Below are positions 20,662 to 32,587 of a stretch of 64,000 nt of DNA, piece after piece; the first letter of the stretch is position 1, and the number at the start of each line of letters is the position of its first letter. This DNA comes from Rhabditophanes sp. KR3021 (Eukaryota; Nematoda; Chromadorea; Rhabditida; Alloionematidae). Below the pieces are notes generated by a model. The model did not search any database and was not told where the DNA came from. It saw nothing but the letters and a program-made list of their open reading frames with translations. Both the position numbers and the translations under genes were made by a program. Where the stretch lies: contig CAUJLY010000001.1 in the NCBI GenBank assembly GCA_963281155.1, positions 3,038,001-3,102,000 on the forward strand, read 5' to 3'.

Positions 20662-22696
20662 TTTAAAATAACTTAATTATTGACAATATTGGCCTTTATT
20701 TTGACTGTCTATAAAAGCTTTTAACAATACGTTTATTGAGAAAAATAAGTAATTATAGCAATTTATTATTTAATTAGACCTAATTAATTAAATCAAAAGT
20801 GTGTGGTGTTAATTTAATGTAGTTCTGACTATTAAGAATGAGATAATTTAAAATTCTTGCATTTACTCATTATCACCTTGTGAACTAATTCAAAATTTAA
20901 TATGTCTTATGATTTCAAAACATGTACACTTGTTGTTATTAAATTCAAGGTGATTTAAAGTTCTTGGCATTTAATAGTGAATATTTAATCTAAGACTCTA
21001 AAAGACATTAAAAAAAGATCTTTCATCCAGCAATTGCAATTCATTAATATTATTTCATTCTGCATGGATTTTCTAACTTCAAGAACCTTTTTTCTTATTG
21101 GCTATCATTTTATAAATATCTTGATAAAAATTCTTCATTCTTGAACTGCCTAATACACTCTTTGCTATATTAATCATTCACTAAATTTAAATCGTAAGAG
21201 CAATTAATTACAAATTGCTTTCACATAATCAAAGCAATCATTTTATTTAACTATTCATTACAGCAATTCAAATTATTTTATAATGAGTATTTAAAATAAA
21301 ACTTTGAGATACTTGACAAAAAGCCTTGAGTAAGGTTTAAAAAAATTCGAGCCGACGAGACTATCATGATTCAAGAATTTAAACTTACAATATAATATGG
21401 CAATAATAAATTTATTACACTTGTACAGATAAAAACTTATAAAATCAAATTCTATTTGCTTAACGTTTATGTCTAAACAAGCTACAGTAGCTGGAGAAAT
21501 TAATTAAACGATAAAAAAGAAAATTTATTCCCAGAAGAGGAATTATTTTATATAAACTAAGAACATACTTAAAGAAACTATTTTTGTTTACCGAATAAAA
21601 TTGATGCAATTTTAATTTTTTAATAAAACAATTACCATTTTTAGAATATTTCGAAGGATTAGTAGTAATTTTTAAATTCAACTATTGTTACTATTCGTTA
21701 CGTTAAAGTGTATATTACGTATTTTTGAATTACAATATAATTTCTTTGGAATTTCCTAAATTTTTCGGTTCTTAGTAAGTAGAAAGATAAAAAGAAGGGA
21801 ATTTAAAGTTGGAGTTATTGAAGCAAGACCTAAGAAAACAGTTGCTGTTGTGGTACAACTAATCAGGTAATTCATTTATACTTAGTTAATTTATATCCTG
21901 AATATTCATCGTCATTTCTTGTACTTCATTGTTCGAAAAAGGAATTTAATGGCTGGCATTTTTAAATAAGTTTTTAAAGTTACTATTTTCAATAATCTAA
22001 CTATCTTATTGTTAATATTTTAATATCAATAATAAAATTGTTTTATTATTACTATATTTGCAGATATTTATGTAAGGTAATTTGGCTATTTAAAATTTAA
22101 AAAATTCACATAAAAATGTGTTTAAAGAGTTTTTATAAAATTAACAAAATTATTCTTACTAAAAGGCATTGAAGTTCAAATAATTATCCAATAGAATTTC
22201 ACTTATTGAGACCACTACAATCAAAATGTTATCTTATGTAAATATGTAAAATTATTTTGATGTAAATATGTATAAAAGTAATCTGACCAATATAACTAAA
22301 TACAGAAGTACAAACATTAATAGTTACTATGACTAGACAGACTAATGACCTAAAAGCGTCAGTCATAATTTTGCTGCTAATATATTAAACTCATAAATGA
22401 GTTTGTTACCATTTTTTGAACTTTTAGAATATTATATGTAGCATAATAAGTTGCAAATACAAATAAATTTGATCACTTTTACTTGACAAACTTAAACTTG
22501 TAAAATATATACACATGTATAGATATATACCAATTTTACTATTTATGTGAGATTAGTTAAATAAATAATTAGTGGACAATGCTAACTGAAAATTAACTAT
22601 GACATTTTAAATGTCAAATAATGTTATTTAGGCAGATGAATGTATAATTGTGGATGATATAAATACTTAATATTACAAGCTAAGCGATTAATTAAT
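20662..22696. other. Intergenic, no supported gene
   Basis: Two kilobases of strongly AT-rich spacer. The single 73-codon frame on the minus strand (21460-21681) is low-complexity Lys/Ser/Phe and is not convincing. No RNA gene was found. Confidence 0.5.
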
Positions 22697-23667
22697 ATGA
22701 TGCTATTAAACTTTATTAGTGTTACCTGTATTGTTGCTTTTATTAATTTAGTTTATTCACAAGGAGCAGCAGTTGTTGGTGAAGTTTGTTCTACCACAGC
22801 TTGCTTCCTACCTTAGTGTGTATTCCAGGTCAGCCGGCAAATCAGAGATGCGTTAAAGCATGTACAATGGTAAGTACAATAAATTATTTTTTAATTTTCA
22901 AAATGTAGAATTTGTATAGGACACTGATTGTAATGCTGATGGAACAAATATTTGTAAAGTTGCTGGAGCACAAGGAGGAACAGCTACGGCCACAGCACGT
23001 TTTTGCACCACTTATCCTTTACCAGTAGATTCATGCAACTGCAGCTACATGTACAACTCCAGTCGGCGCAAAATGCAGTGATCTTACATCTATATCTGCC
23101 TTCCTTCCCCTCTTGCAATAAATCAAGCTTGTGCTGAAAATTTTCAATGCCCTACTGGATCTACTCTGTAATCCTGCTACTACTCCTCATGTTTGTACCA
23201 CAATTTGCACAAGTACGTCAAGCATTATTTATTCTTTAATTTAATGATTTCTTAGCTGATGCTGATTGTGGAGGGAACAACTGTAACTGTTGGAGCTTGT
23301 GCTGGAACCCCTGTCAAAGCATGTACAAATTTTGGTACTGGAACAGCTTGTAATGCAGCTACAGATACAGCTGCTGCTACTTGTACTACTGGCTCATGTA
23401 ATCCATTTAGTTTCATCTGTGCAGCCTACAACTACTACTACCACTACTACAACAGAAGCCACAGCAACAACTATTGTTGGAAGTGTTGTTGGTTTAAGAA
23501 CCCTAGGTCAAAGTTGCATTGTAAATACTGCTGGAACTGACTGGTTGTCTTCCTGGATTATCTTGTAATCCATCTGCTTTTAATTTAGCTGGTAGGTATG
23601 AATTTTATCATATTTGTAATAAAAAAGTTCAGGAGAAACTATTTGTACAAGTTCATGCATCATCGGT
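22697..23667 (+). CDS. Cys/Thr-rich secreted protein, disrupted, 3' end in gap
   Basis: An N-terminal signal peptide (LLNFISVTCIVAFINLVYSQ) is followed by short Cys-rich modules on separate exons. Modules end in similar motifs just before donors: CVKACTM|GTAAGT (22869), VCTTICT|GTACGT (about 23210) and TICTSSC (23650). A Thr run (TTTTTTTTTEATATT) sits at about 23430-23470. Between modules the frame jumps at least five times without splice sites (near 22800, 23040, 23160, 23270 and 23420), and the gene runs into the 500-N gap at 23668. The product would be a mucin-like or Cys-rich extracellular protein. The frameshifts may be consensus errors at a contig end and not biology. Confidence 0.55.
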
Positions 23668-24167
23668 NNNNNNNNNNNNNNNNNNNNNNNNNNNNNNNNN
23701 NNNNNNNNNNNNNNNNNNNNNNNNNNNNNNNNNNNNNNNNNNNNNNNNNNNNNNNNNNNNNNNNNNNNNNNNNNNNNNNNNNNNNNNNNNNNNNNNNNNN
23801 NNNNNNNNNNNNNNNNNNNNNNNNNNNNNNNNNNNNNNNNNNNNNNNNNNNNNNNNNNNNNNNNNNNNNNNNNNNNNNNNNNNNNNNNNNNNNNNNNNNN
23901 NNNNNNNNNNNNNNNNNNNNNNNNNNNNNNNNNNNNNNNNNNNNNNNNNNNNNNNNNNNNNNNNNNNNNNNNNNNNNNNNNNNNNNNNNNNNNNNNNNNN
24001 NNNNNNNNNNNNNNNNNNNNNNNNNNNNNNNNNNNNNNNNNNNNNNNNNNNNNNNNNNNNNNNNNNNNNNNNNNNNNNNNNNNNNNNNNNNNNNNNNNNN
24101 NNNNNNNNNNNNNNNNNNNNNNNNNNNNNNNNNNNNNNNNNNNNNNNNNNNNNNNNNNNNNNNNNNN
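23668..24167. other. Assembly gap, 500 N
   Basis: Exactly 500 N, the same length as the gap at 41869-42368, so this is a placeholder for an unknown distance. Nuclear sequence is on the left and mitochondrial sequence on the right. Confidence 0.99.
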
Positions 24168-24391
24168 CTTTTTTGCTTTTGTTAAATAATTATGTTTCTG
24201 TATTAACTAAATTAAATAAATTTAATGTTTTTATTTTTGGTTTAGTAAGAATTTTATTAAGATGATTAGGTCAATGTCATGTAGAAGATCCTTATGTGTT
24301 TTTTAAGAATTTTATTTTCTTTTTTATATTTTTATTTTGCTTCTTTTATTTATTATTTACTCATTTTTTTACTTTCCATTTATTTAAATAA
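24168..24391 (+). pseudogene. cob: cob 3' fragment, copy 1 (contig edge)
   Basis: This is the last ~75 codons of cytochrome b, starting at the gap edge. Compared with the complete copy at 32588-33691 it contains several single-base insertions (for example GTTAAATAAT for GTAAATAAT, one extra T in GTGTTTTTT, and extra bases in CTTCTTTTATTTATT). These break the frame. The pattern fits unpolished contig-end sequence. Confidence 0.9.
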
Positions 24392-24447
24392 TGAATTTAG
24401 TATAAAAATATACATTAGATTTAGATTCTAAAGATAAAAGATTCATT
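24390..24447 (+). tRNA. trnL1: trnL(UAG), copy 1
   Basis: Acceptor AATGAAT/ATTCATT, anticodon stem TTAGA/TCTAA with loop TTTAGAT, anticodon TAG. It is identical to the copy at 33690-33747. Confidence 0.9.
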
Positions 24448-25221
24448 ATATTTCATAATTTTCATATTTTAAGTTTATCTAGTTATCCTTTTTTAATCTT
24501 TTTTAACAGCTAGAGGTTTAACAACTTCTTTAGTAGTATTTTTTAAATATGGTTTAGTTTTCTAGAGTATTTTTTTGTTTATATTGCTACTATTTTTGTA
24601 AGATTTGCTTGATCTAAAGATATTACTATAGAAGGTTGTATCTGGTTATCATAATTTCTTTGTTATAGATGGTTTTAAATTTGGTACTGTTTTATTTATT
24701 TTTAGAGAGTTTATATTTTTTTTTAGAATCTTTTGAACATTTTTTGATGCTGCTTTAGTTTCCAGTTTCATGATCTAGGTGAAACTTGATCTCCTATAGG
24801 TTTAGAATTAGTTAATCCTTTTGGAGTTCCTTTACTAAATACTGTTATTTTATTAAGAAGTGGTGTTTCTGTTACTTGAGCTCATTATAGACTTTTAAGT
24901 AATAAAAATTGTACTCTAAGAATAGTAATTACTATTGTTTTAGCTGCAATCTTTACAGCAGTTCAAGGTATAGAATATGCACAAGCAAGATTTTCTATTG
25001 CTGATGGTGTATTTGGGAGAATTTTTTATTTAGCTACAGGATTTCATGGTGTTCATGTTTTATTTGGTGGTTTATTTTTATTTTTTAATTTAATTCGTTT
25101 AGTTAAAAATCATTTTACTTTTAATCATCATCTAGGTTTAGAGTTTGCTATTTTATATTGACATTTTGTTGATGTAGTTTGATTATTTTTATTTGTTTTT
25201 GTTTATTGATGAAGATATTAG
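24448..25221 (+). pseudogene. cox3: cox3, copy 1, with insertion errors
   Basis: The same gene as 33748-34515 but 6 bp longer. Single-base insertions lie in the first half (TTTTTAACAG for TTTTACAG, GTTTTCTAG for GTTTCTAG, TTTATATTGC for TTTATTTGC, GGTTGTATC for GGTTTATC, GTTTCCAGTTTCATG for GTTCCAGTTCATG). From about 24790 on it is identical to copy 2. Read literally it is frameshifted, but the intact copy 300 codons away in the same molecule shows this is end-of-contig error. Confidence 0.88.
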
Positions 25222-25279
25222 CTATTTTAGTTTAATTTTAGAATATGTAACTTGTAATTACAAGGTTAATTGTAGCTAT
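25219..25279 (+). tRNA. trnT: trnT(UGU), copy 1
   Basis: Acceptor TAGCTAT/GTAGCTA and anticodon stem TGTAA/TTACA around CTTGTAA (anticodon TGT). It overlaps the cox3 stop by 3 bases, as in copy 2. Confidence 0.88.
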
Positions 25280-25280
25280 T

Positions 25281-26508
25281 ATAGAATTTTTTATCTTATT
25301 TTCTTTTTCTCTTTTAAATCCTTTTATATTTTTTATCTTTTTATTTTTATTTTCTTTTTGAAGATTAAATGTATTCAGATGACAAGGACTATTTTTTATT
25401 TTAGATTCTTATAACTTTGTTATTTTAATTTTTATAAGAATTTTTATTTTTGGATTAATTTATTTAAGAGAGAAAAATACTAATTTATTACGTTTGACAC
25501 AAATTTTGATTTTTATTTGTGTAATATTTTTTATTCCAAGAAATATTATTAGTTTATATATTTTTTTTGAACTTTCTATATTTCCTATTTTAATTATATT
25601 ATTAGGTTATGGTTCTCAGATTGAAAAAATTAATTCTAGTTATTATTTATTATTTTATGCAGCTTTTTGTTCTTTTCCATTTTTGTTTGTTTATTTAAAT
25701 CTTGATTTTTCTTTTTTAATGGTTTATTTTGATTGTGTTTTATCTTGAGAATTAACATTTATTTTAACATTAGCATTTATAATAAAATTTCCAGTTTATT
25801 TTTTACATCTTTGATTACCTAAAGCTCATGTTGAAGCACCTACTACAGCTAGAATATTATTGGCTGGTTTATTATTGAAATTAGGAACTGCAGGATTTTT
25901 ACGTATTTTAAAAAGCATTAGTTTATGTCATATTAATATATGATTATTTATTGCTTTTATTGGTATAATTTTAGCAGCTTTTAGTTGTATTTTTCAAAGA
26001 GATGCTAAAGCTTTAGCAGCTTATTCTTCTATTACACATATAAGATTTTTATTATTTTCTCTTTTGTTTATTAATTTAACAGGTAAAACTAGAAGATTAA
26101 TTATAATAGTTGCTCATGGTTATACTTCTACTTTAATATTCTATTTTATTGGAGAATTTTATCATATTAGATCTTCGCGTATATTATATTTTTTAAATAG
26201 TTTTATAAATTCTAGGATTTTAATAAGGACATTTTTTGCTCTTGCATTTCTTTCTAATAGAGGAGTACCTCCTTCATTATCTTTTGTAGCTGAATTTATA
26301 ACTATTAGAAGAGGTAGAATTTTATTACCTTTAAGATTCTATTTAATCTTTATTTATTTTTTTGTAGCTTTTTATTATTCTCTTTATATTATTGTAATAT
26401 CTTTTTATAGGAAAATCTTTTATTAATTTTAATAACTGAAATGTAGGTATTAGCTTTCCTTTAATTTTTATATGTTTTAATCTATTTTGATTTAATATTT
26501 TTTATTAA
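25281..26508 (+). pseudogene. nad4: nad4, copy 1, one-base insertion
   Basis: Identical to nad4 at 34575-35801 except for one extra T near 26402 (ATCTTTTTATAGG for ATCTTTTATAGG), which shifts the last ~35 codons. It is very probably a base-call error in a T run, since the same gene is open in copy 2. Confidence 0.88.
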
Positions 26509-26550
26509 AAGTAATTAACTTTAAGAGTTTAAATTTTTTTAAATTGCTTT

Positions 26551-28125
<1,575 letters not shown>

Positions 28126-28130
28126 TAAAA

Positions 28131-28188
28131 AAGTCTTTTAGTATAATTTAGTACATTTAATTGCAGATTAAAGAGTTTAAAGGACTTA
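28131..28188 (+). tRNA. trnC: trnC(GCA), copy 1
   Basis: Acceptor AAGTCTT/AGGACTT (one G-U), anticodon stem TTTAA/TTAAA around TTGCAGA with anticodon GCA; T arm replaced by a short loop, as in nematode mitochondria. Confidence 0.92.
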
Positions 28189-28242
28189 AGTGTAAAATAG
28201 ATTTTCTATATTCAATTACGGTTTGAAGAGATTCCACACTTT
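28188..28242 (+). tRNA. trnR: trnR(ACG), copy 1
   Basis: Acceptor AAGTGT/ACACTT and anticodon stem TTCAA/TTGAA around TTACGGT, anticodon ACG, the usual nematode tRNA-Arg. It abuts trnC with a one-base overlap. Confidence 0.9.
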
Positions 28243-28244
28243 AA

Positions 28245-28300
28245 TTACAATTTAGTTTAAATAGAATTTTTGTTTTTGGTACAAAAGGTTTAATTGTAAA
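28245..28300 (+). tRNA. trnQ: trnQ(UUG), copy 1
   Basis: Acceptor TTACAAT/ATTGTAA (7 bp, perfect) and anticodon stem TTTGT/ACAAA around TTTTGGT, anticodon TTG. Confidence 0.88.
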
Positions 28301-29892
28301 TTAATAATTATGTATTTTTAGTTTTCTTAGGTTTTATATTTAGAATTTTAATAGTTTTTTGTTTTCCATTTTTTAAATTATCTTTGTTTTTTTTAGATTG
28401 AGAATTTTTATCTTTTAAATTTAATTTTTTCTTTAACAGAGTATTATTTTCTTTTATTTTAATATTAGTAACTATAAGTGTTTTAGTTTATAGTTGTTAT
28501 TATTTAAATGGAGAAGCAAATTTTTATTATTATTTTTTTGTATTATTAGTTTTTGTAGGAAGAATATTTTCTTTAATTTTTAGAAATGGTGTTTTTTCTA
28601 TATTGGTAAGATGAGATATATTAGGAATTTCTAGATTTTTTTTAGTCTTATTTTATAATAATTGAGATAGATGTAGAGGTTCTATAAATACAGTTCTTAC
28701 TAATCGTTTAGGTGATTTTTTTATATTTATTTTTTTTGCTTTAAGATTTTTTAGAGGATTCTATTTTATTAGATTTTCTTTTGTAGCTATTACTCCTGCT
28801 TTATTTTTAATTTTAACAGCATTTACTAAAAGTGCTCAATTTCCTTTTAGAGGTTGATTACCTAAAGCTATAAGAGCTCCAACTCCAGTAAGTTCTTTAG
28901 TCCATAGAAGTACTTTGGTTACAGCAGGTTTAATTTTATTAATAAATTTTAACGCCTTAATATTTTCTAAAAACATTATAAGAATAGTTTTAGTAGTAGG
29001 AATCTTTACTATATTTTTTTCTAGGATTACAGCTTTGTTTGAAGAAGATTTAAAAAAAGTAGTAGCTTTAAGAACACTTTCTCAAATAGGATTTTCTATA
29101 GTAACTTTAGGTTTAGGACTTAATTTTATTGCTCTAATTCATTTATTAAGCCATGCATTATTTAAAAGATGTTTATTTATACAAGTAGGTTATTTAATTC
29201 ATTGTTCTTTTGGTCAACAAGATGGACGTAATTATAATAATTTAGGTAATTTACCTTTTTTTATTCAAATTCAAATATTAGTAACTTTATTTTGTTTATG
29301 TGGATTAATATTCTCAAGAGGTGCTGTAAGAAAAGATTTTATTTTAGAGATATTTTTTTCTAATAATTTTATAGTATTTTTTTCTTCAATATTTTTTATA
29401 GCAGTATTTATAACTTTTGGTTATAGTTATCGTTTATGAAAAAGATTATTTTCAACTTTTAATAAAAGTATAGATCATTTTAGTAATAGAGTTCTAATAA
29501 ATTATCTTAGATTATTTTTAGTTATTTTTTCTATCTCCTTTATTTGATGAATTAATACTAATTTATTATTTTTACCTTCTTTATTTTTATATTTAGATTT
29601 TTATGCTCCTTTAATATTTTTATTCTTATCATTTTTTATTATTTTAATTTCTGTAAAGTTTATTTTAAAGGAAGTTAGTTTTAAATTTTTAGGAGATTAT
29701 TTACCTAAATTATCTATTTATTTCTTAATTAATATAAAAAGAACTGATTTATTTTTGAATAAATTAAATTTATGAGGATTTTCTTTTTTTAGTAGTCTAA
29801 GTTTTTTAAGTAATAGATTTATAAAAAATTTACATTTTAATAGTATTACCTTTTTAATCTTTTTATTATTTTTAATATTTTATATAGTTTAG
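28300..29892 (+). CDS. nad5: NADH dehydrogenase subunit 5, copy 1
   Basis: 530 aa from an ATT start to TAG, using TGA as Trp and AGA as Ser. NAD5 is one of the proton-pumping membrane subunits of complex I. Visible family blocks are SWDMLGISSFFLVLFYNNWDS, LTNRLGDFFMF, LTAFTKSAQFPFSGWLPKAM and APTPVSSLVHSSTLVTAG, the conserved antiporter-like core with its Lys. The start is taken as the first in-frame ATT after trnQ, overlapping its discriminator base; the stop overlaps trnK by 11 bases. Length is normal for nematodes (about 527). An in-frame section is visible in the standard code only where TGA is absent. Confidence 0.95.
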
Positions 29893-29939
29893 TCTATAAA
29901 GGACAATTAATTTTTTTAATTAAATATAATTACTATATT
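29882..29939 (+). tRNA. trnK: trnK(UUU), copy 1
   Basis: Acceptor ATATAGT/ACTATAT (perfect), D-stem GTC/GAC, anticodon stem TTAAT/ATTAA around TTTTTTA, anticodon TTT. It overlaps the end of nad5 by 11 bases. Confidence 0.85.
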
Positions 29940-30023
29940 GATTTTTATTCTCGTTTTAGCTATAATAAATAATTGTGTGCTATAGAGTGTAAAATCTGGC
30001 AATAGCCTAACAAAAAGTCAAGC

Positions 30024-30062
30024 CCTTCTCTTTTTGGTTTCTTTCAGGGTGACAGCACACTG
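30024..30062 (+). repeat. Inverted repeat, left arm
   Basis: Starts CCTTCTCTTTTTGGTTTCT and ends GACAGCACACTG. It is the reverse complement of 32367-32405 with 37 of 39 positions matching. The last 18 bases nearly form their own hairpin. The arms enclose 2.3 kb of AT-rich non-coding DNA. Confidence 0.9.
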
Positions 30063-30507
30063 AAGAGAAAGCTGGAGTATTTTTAAAACTAAAATATTTA
30101 ATATCTTTATTTTATAATTATCTAATTTATATAAAAAATATATTTAATAAAATATTTTAATATTAGTTTAACTTTAGCTTACAAAATGAGGGACTATATT
30201 AAACTTAATCGCAGGGTACTATGTAAATACAATAACACAACATAATCCACCGCTGTCAAAAAAACTTCAAAATTATATTAATGTAGTATTAAAATATATG
30301 ATTATGACAAAAGGGCTTTCGTAAAACTCTTAAAAATAATTATATTTTTTTTAATTAATTTAGCAAAAAGAATATGATATGATCTCTGGGCTTTTTTAAA
30401 ATCTTTAAAAATATTTTATATTTTTTTTGTTTAAATATTATTGAATAAGTTAAAGTTGTACTTAATTTTATATCAATATTTAAAAACTATTGTTTTTCTA
30501 GATTTTA

Positions 30508-30568
30508 GGACGAGTTGTAGCCCCCTACCTACAAGTCATACTTTTTTATGTAGATTTTTAGACTATAA
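30508..30568 (+). repeat. Hairpin direct repeat, unit 1
   Basis: About 60 nt, almost identical to 32062-32122, containing TTGTAG-CCCCCTAC-CTACAA, a 6-bp hairpin with a C-rich loop in otherwise extremely AT-rich DNA. It resembles the GC-rich hairpin elements that spread in some fungal and algal mitochondria. Confidence 0.85.
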
Positions 30569-30689
30569 AAAAGAGGCTTATTTTTTAGATATTTTACTAT
30601 ATTTTTTAGAATACTTCTATGTATGATTTTATTATAACTTATTAATTTTCAAGTGTAATTATTACTCTCGTGCGCACGCGCGTTTTATT

Positions 30690-30738
<49 letters not shown>

Positions 30739-30960
30739 TACGTATATATATATATATATATATAATATATATTAATATATATAATATAAATATATATATA
30801 TATATATATTTATATTATAATATAATATATTAACATAGTTAATATATTATTATATATATATATATATACTACGTATATATATATATATATATACTATATA
30901 ATATATTAACATAGTTAATATATTATTTTATATATTTACATAATATATTAACATAGTTAA
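30690..30960. repeat. TA array with palindromes
   Basis: Long runs of (TA)n broken by TACTACGTATA, and then three copies of a TAATATATTAACATAGTTAA unit that folds TTAAC/GTTAA. The neighbouring GCGCACGCGCG run differs between the two circle copies (ACACACAC at 39965). Confidence 0.85.
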
Positions 30961-31881
30961 TATATTATTTCATATATAAAAAAGAATGTTTATATTTATA
31001 TATTATACATTTTATGTATAATATATAATATAATAACACAAACTAAATATAAATATCTTAAGATATTTATAGCTACTTATTATCAATTTATATTTATATT
31101 ATATATAAAGCTTATTAATAATAATATAGAAGAACATATAATATTATAATTTTATTATAATATTATATTAATTATAGTTACAATATTAAAAAGTCTTATA
31201 ATATGTTCTTTTCTACATTAGTAGAGAAAAGGACAAATATTATAATAGACTGTTAATACAGTAAAGAAACTCTCAAAGATCTTAAGTGCTTTCTTTAGAA
31301 AGCAATCACAAACTAAGACACAATTTTAAAGAAAATAAGAAAATATTAAAAATGTTTAATATTCTACTTATCATATTCTACTTTTATTTAAATAAAACTT
31401 ACTATAAAAAAAGTAAAAAAAATCAATACACCCACAACAAAACCTTCAAAAAAAAAGTCTTAAATTATAAGTACAGGGTGGTGGTGTATATATATCTATG
31501 TAAATCTTATTAATATTCTACTTTCTATAATACTTTCCTTTTATATTAAACCTAGAGGTTTATAATATTATTTGTTAAATATTTATAATAGTATTAACTT
31601 TAGTTAATACCTTTTAAACATATTAACAATAGTTAATATGTATATAAATAATATATTATTTTATAATATATTATTATAATTATTAAAAATTATTATTATT
31701 ATTAATAACTATAAATTATTATCTTTTTCTTTTATTCTTCTTTTATAAATTAATCTTTTAAGATAGTTAATTGTTAATTAACCATAAAATTTATAACTTT
31801 CTTTTTATTGTATTAATTTTCTATTTTAATAAAGTTTTGTTAAACTTTTGTTGCATATTTCATTGGGCCTTCCTATTTGAA

Positions 31882-31912
31882 ATTTTATTAAACGGATTTT
31901 GTTTAATAAAAT
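31882..31912. promoter_or_regulatory. 12-bp perfect hairpin
   Basis: ATTTTATTAAAC and GTTTAATAAAAT pair perfectly over 12 bp around the loop GGATTTT, near a small GC patch (TTGGGCCTTCC). A stem like this with a T-rich loop is what a light-strand origin looks like in other animals; here it is only a candidate. Confidence 0.4.
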
Positions 31913-32061
31913 ATGTTTCATTAAAATAATTACTTCGTCTTATTTTAAGATATTAGTTTTTTAATCTAATATATTTTTCTTAAAATTTATAAAATTATTA
32001 AATTTTTAAAAAGTGTTGTATCTTTTTATTCTAAATTATTATAAAAAGTTATATATTTTAG

Positions 32062-32122
32062 TACGAGTTGTAGCCCCCTACCTACAAGTCATACTTTTTT
32101 ATGTAGATTTTTAGACTATAAA
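32062..32122 (+). repeat. Hairpin direct repeat, unit 2
   Basis: Second copy of the 60-nt element at 30508-30568, differing at its first bases (GTACGAG for GGACGAG) and after the poly-A end. Confidence 0.85.
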
Positions 32123-32366
32123 AAATAGACCTTTTTTTACTATTATTTTTAATATTTTTTTTTAATATTTTTATATTTTTTAATGTTTTTATAAATCTTA
32201 TATAAGTTTTATATTTAATTTTTTTATATTTTATAATATTTTGTAGATCAATAAATTTATGTTATAAGTTTTATAAAATAGTTACTTTGTAACTAGCTTT
32301 GGTATTCTAGCAGTATAAAGATTTATTAGTTTTTTACTATTTATTTGAAGTCTGCCGGTTTATTAT

Positions 32367-32405
32367 CAGTGTGCTGTCACACTGATAGAAACCAAAAAGA
32401 GAAGG
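32367..32405 (+). repeat. Inverted repeat, right arm
   Basis: Reverse complement of 30024-30062. It begins with CAGTGTG-CTGT-CACACTG, a perfect 7-bp hairpin with a 4-nt loop. It lies 125 bp upstream of trnD. Confidence 0.9.
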
Positions 32406-32530
32406 ATTTAAGTGTAGGATCAACTCTCTCCTCTTGACGGTCGCGAATATAGAAATATTTAAGTTATAGTATTTAGGAATTCCGGGTCTACCTCTTTCCA
32501 AATAAGTTTTATTCTTTTTTTATTATTATT

Positions 32531-32587
32531 AAAGTTATAATATAAATTAGTATATTTCATTGTCAATGAAAAGGTTCTTTAACTTTA
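32531..32587 (+). tRNA. trnD: trnD(GUC)
   Basis: Acceptor AAAGTTA/TAACTTT (perfect 7 bp), anticodon stem TTTCA/TGAAA around TTGTCAA, anticodon GTC. It ends directly before the cob start codon. In most nematode mitochondria trnD lies in the cox1-cox2 interval, so its place before cob is a rearrangement. Confidence 0.92.

Larger units (their letters stand above)
29940..32530. other. Mitochondrial non-coding region, copy 1
   Basis: About 2.6 kb without a gene, nearly 30% of the circle. In order it holds the left arm of a 39-nt inverted repeat (30024-30062), a more GC-rich block with no identified gene (30180-30320), a 60-nt hairpin-bearing direct repeat (30508-30568), a long TA array (30690-30950) with several TTAAC/GTTAA hairpins, a 12-bp perfect hairpin (31882-31912), the second copy of the direct repeat (32062-32122) and the right arm (32367-32405). 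It probably contains replication and transcription start sites, which is inference. Confidence 0.85.

Noticed and set aside
30180..30330. Fragment of small-subunit mitochondrial rRNA on the minus strand
   Set aside because: The reverse complement contains CAGCGGTGGATTATG and a CCTGCGATTAAGTTTAA stretch vaguely like 12S rRNA, but the neighbouring conserved blocks are missing and nematode mitochondrial genes of this order lie on one strand.
30690..30960. CRISPR-like or centromere-like array in the TA repeats
   Set aside because: The units are simple TA runs with short palindromes, have no unique spacers and are mitochondrial.
31245..31265. Mitochondrial tRNA-Asn (GTT in a loop)
   Set aside because: ACTGT-TAAT-ACAGT is a perfect hairpin with a 4-nt loop, which does not fit an anticodon arm, and no acceptor stem pairs around it.
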